Program-made: the position numbers and the translations under genes
Shown here: in pieces, positions 62,744 through 64,000 of the stretch
Numbering within the stretch: the first letter of the stretch is position 1
How the letters are laid out: the number at the start of each line of letters is the position of its first letter
Notes under the pieces: model-generated
Told to the model about the DNA's origin: nothing
Database searches by the model: none
Seen by the model: the letters and a program-made list of their open reading frames with translations, nothing else
DNA from: an uncultured Erythrobacter sp.
GTDB lineage: Bacteria; Pseudomonadota; Alphaproteobacteria; Sphingomonadales; Sphingomonadaceae
NCBI RefSeq assembly: GCF_947492365.1
Contig: NZ_CANLMB010000002.1
Coordinates: 656,001-720,000, forward strand
Length of the DNA stretch: 64,000 nucleotides
Direction of reading: 5' to 3'

Positions 62744-64000
62744 TCAGGCAATAGCCGCAACCGGAGCGGCGTCGCGATTGCGCAGCAGCGCCCAGGTCTC
62801 GCGCACGATGCTGCGATAAAAGAACCAGAAGGTCGCACCATATATGAATGCGCCCAGCGCCGCGTTGAATGCGAGCGAGAAGAGCGGCGAGTCGATGGCA
62901 ACCAGCGATTGCGCCGAAAGAACAGCAGCAGCCATCGCCGCGCAGGCAAACACGATCGGCAGCAATGCGTCGAGCAGTGCAAGCGGGCTCACCCCGATCC
63001 GCGGCAGAGTTACCGTTAGTGTGACCGCGCAGAGCAGCGGCGCTGCGATCCACCATGCATGGACCAGACCCATCGCTCCGCCGCCAACGCTCGATGCGAA
63101 CATCACGGGAAAGATCACCGCGCCCGCTATGCTGGTGAACAGATAGACGCGCGGCCGCCCCATCGCGTTGGTCACGGGCGAGCAGATCAGATGCAGCGCG
63201 AAGGCCGGCATCGCCAGCGCAAGCCCTGCGACAATCGGGATCAGCCCGGTCCATTTCTCGCCCATCAGGACAAGGATCGCATCCTCACTAACCAGCGCGA
63301 GGCCGACATAAATCGGCGCGCAGACCATCATCACCATGCGCGCGGTCTTGAGGAAATAGGGCGCAAGCGGCTTGGCCGCGCGGTGCAGTTCTGAATAGGC
63401 GGCAAGCGCGACTTCGTTGATCGGTGGGACAAAGCGCCCTGTGACGATCAGGGTCAGGAACAAGGCCTGCGTATAGAGGCCCAGATCATAGGTCTCCATC
63501 AACCGGCCAGCGATCACAACGTCGCTTTGGCTCTGGATGATCCAGAACAGCTGGCAAAGGGTCAGCGTGCCGCCATAGGTGAACAGATCCCACGCGCCGC
63601 TGGGGTTGAATACCGGACGAATCCAAAGCTTGGCCGCGATCATCATGCCCACGGCGCGCGCGATAAAGATCGAAAGGCCGGAATAGATCAGCGCCCAGAC
63701 CCCCCAGCCGAGCCATGCGAGAACCAAGGCAGTAAGCGCACCCACAATTGCGGCGCCCATATTGACCTGGCCTTGCCTGCGGAACTCCAGCTTGCGCGCG
63801 AGCCATTCGGATGGAAGCGCGATGAAGGGGATGGTGAGGAAGATCGCCGCCTGCACGCGCAGCATGTCGGCAACGATGGGCTCATCGAAATAGGCCGCCG
63901 CATAGGGCGCAAAGGCGAGCTGGATCGCGGCGAGCAGGACGTTGGCCATCAGCAGCATGCCGAAAACCTGCCCCACGCGCCTCTCATCCACCCTGTCAGT
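62744..64000 (-). CDS. Polysaccharide flippase (Wzx/MOP family), 5' partial
   Basis: The frame runs off the window end, with 419 residues visible and no start. About ten or more membrane helices alternate with short loops, as in MOP-superfamily oligosaccharide flippases: QVFGMLLMANVLLAAIQLAF, IALPSEWLARKLEFRRQGQV, TGRFVPPINEVALAAYSELH, and HLICSPVTNAMGRPRVYLF. It should move lipid-linked sugars across the inner membrane for exopolysaccharide or O-antigen. The other genes of the locus lie outside the window. Confidence 0.88.
   Translation of the reverse strand, partial: TDRVDERRVGQVFGMLLMANVLLAAIQLAFAPYAAAYFDEPIVADMLRVQAAIFLTIPFIALPSEWLARKLEFRRQGQVNMGAAIVGALTALVLAWLGWGVWALIYSGLSIFIARAVGMMIAAKLWIRPVFNPSGAWDLFTYGGTLTLCQLFWIIQSQSDVVIAGRLMETYDLGLYTQALFLTLIVTGRFVPPINEVALAAYSELHRAAKPLAPYFLKTARMVMMVCAPIYVGLALVSEDAILVLMGEKWTGLIPIVAGLALAMPAFALHLICSPVTNAMGRPRVYLFTSIAGAVIFPVMFASSVGGGAMGLVHAWWIAAPLLCAVTLTVTLPRIGVSPLALLDALLPIVFACAAMAAAVLSAQSLVAIDSPLFSLAFNAALGAFIYGATFWFFYRSIVRETWALLRNRDAAPVAAIA

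Overview
The window is GC-rich chromosomal DNA from an alphaproteobacterium, most likely Sphingomonadales and close to Erythrobacter/Altererythrobacter (inference from gene content and protein style, not from a database search). Signs of this are an EipA/DUF1134 envelope protein, COQ9, an hslV-hslU pair, a large TonB receptor, an M16 and an M14 peptidase, a curlin-repeat protein, a BLUF photosensor and a complete cbb3 oxidase cluster. Genes are dense, many overlap by 4 bases (ATGA/GTGA), and several start with TTG or GTG behind a clear Shine-Dalgarno sequence.

Layout. 1-3.8 kb: the 3' end of a thiolase, then a divergent pair of operons around 4-hydroxyphenylpyruvate dioxygenase (tyrosine breakdown) with a strong promoter overlapped by a perfect palindromic operator. 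3.8-10 kb: a TonB receptor divergent from a secreted M14 carboxypeptidase. 10-16.5 kb: the secreted DUF1501/DUF1800 pair, then a lone receiver and a triple-PAS hybrid histidine kinase. 16.5-23.6 kb: a PAS-AraC regulator divergent from a full trans-4-hydroxy-L-proline operon (deaminase, epimerase, D-hydroxyproline dehydrogenase, 2-oxoglutarate semialdehyde dehydrogenase, X-Pro dipeptidase). 23.8-34.3 kb: ccoNOQPGHIS, a FixK/FNR-type regulator, OmpW and a DUF2189 membrane protein, with three FNR-type boxes within 1 kb.

34.3-43.8 kb: an IS6-family transposase remnant next to tRNA-Ser(GCT), EipA, an aromatic aminotransferase, a GNAT protein, an unrecognised HTH protein, a 589-residue curlin-repeat protein, an OmpA-like protein and ribD/ribE. 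43.8-54 kb: a large imperfect palindrome, then housekeeping genes (YgjP-like metallopeptidase, YcgN-like, SCO, ankyrin, COQ9, SSB), BLUF, a Crp-family regulator, a fatty acid hydroxylase, an S41 lipoprotein, DUF177, a bc1 assembly chaperone and BamE. 54-64 kb: hslVU, an ACT-domain protein, M16 peptidase, an Atm1-type ABC transporter, an aspartyl protease and a partial flippase.

How the genes fit together. The cco cluster, SCO protein and bc1 chaperone build a low-oxygen respiratory chain, controlled locally by the FixK/FNR protein. HPPD and the aromatic aminotransferase fit tyrosine catabolism. The hydroxyproline operon ends in a dipeptidase, and a secreted M14 peptidase and TonB receptor lie about 8 kb upstream, which suggests use of proline/hydroxyproline-rich peptides. 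Features outside the annotated genes include two decayed gene fragments (OxyR/LysR-like and IS6-like), a large palindrome, and a recurring terminator with a shared downstream tail. No rRNA, CRISPR array, intact insertion sequence or prophage was seen.
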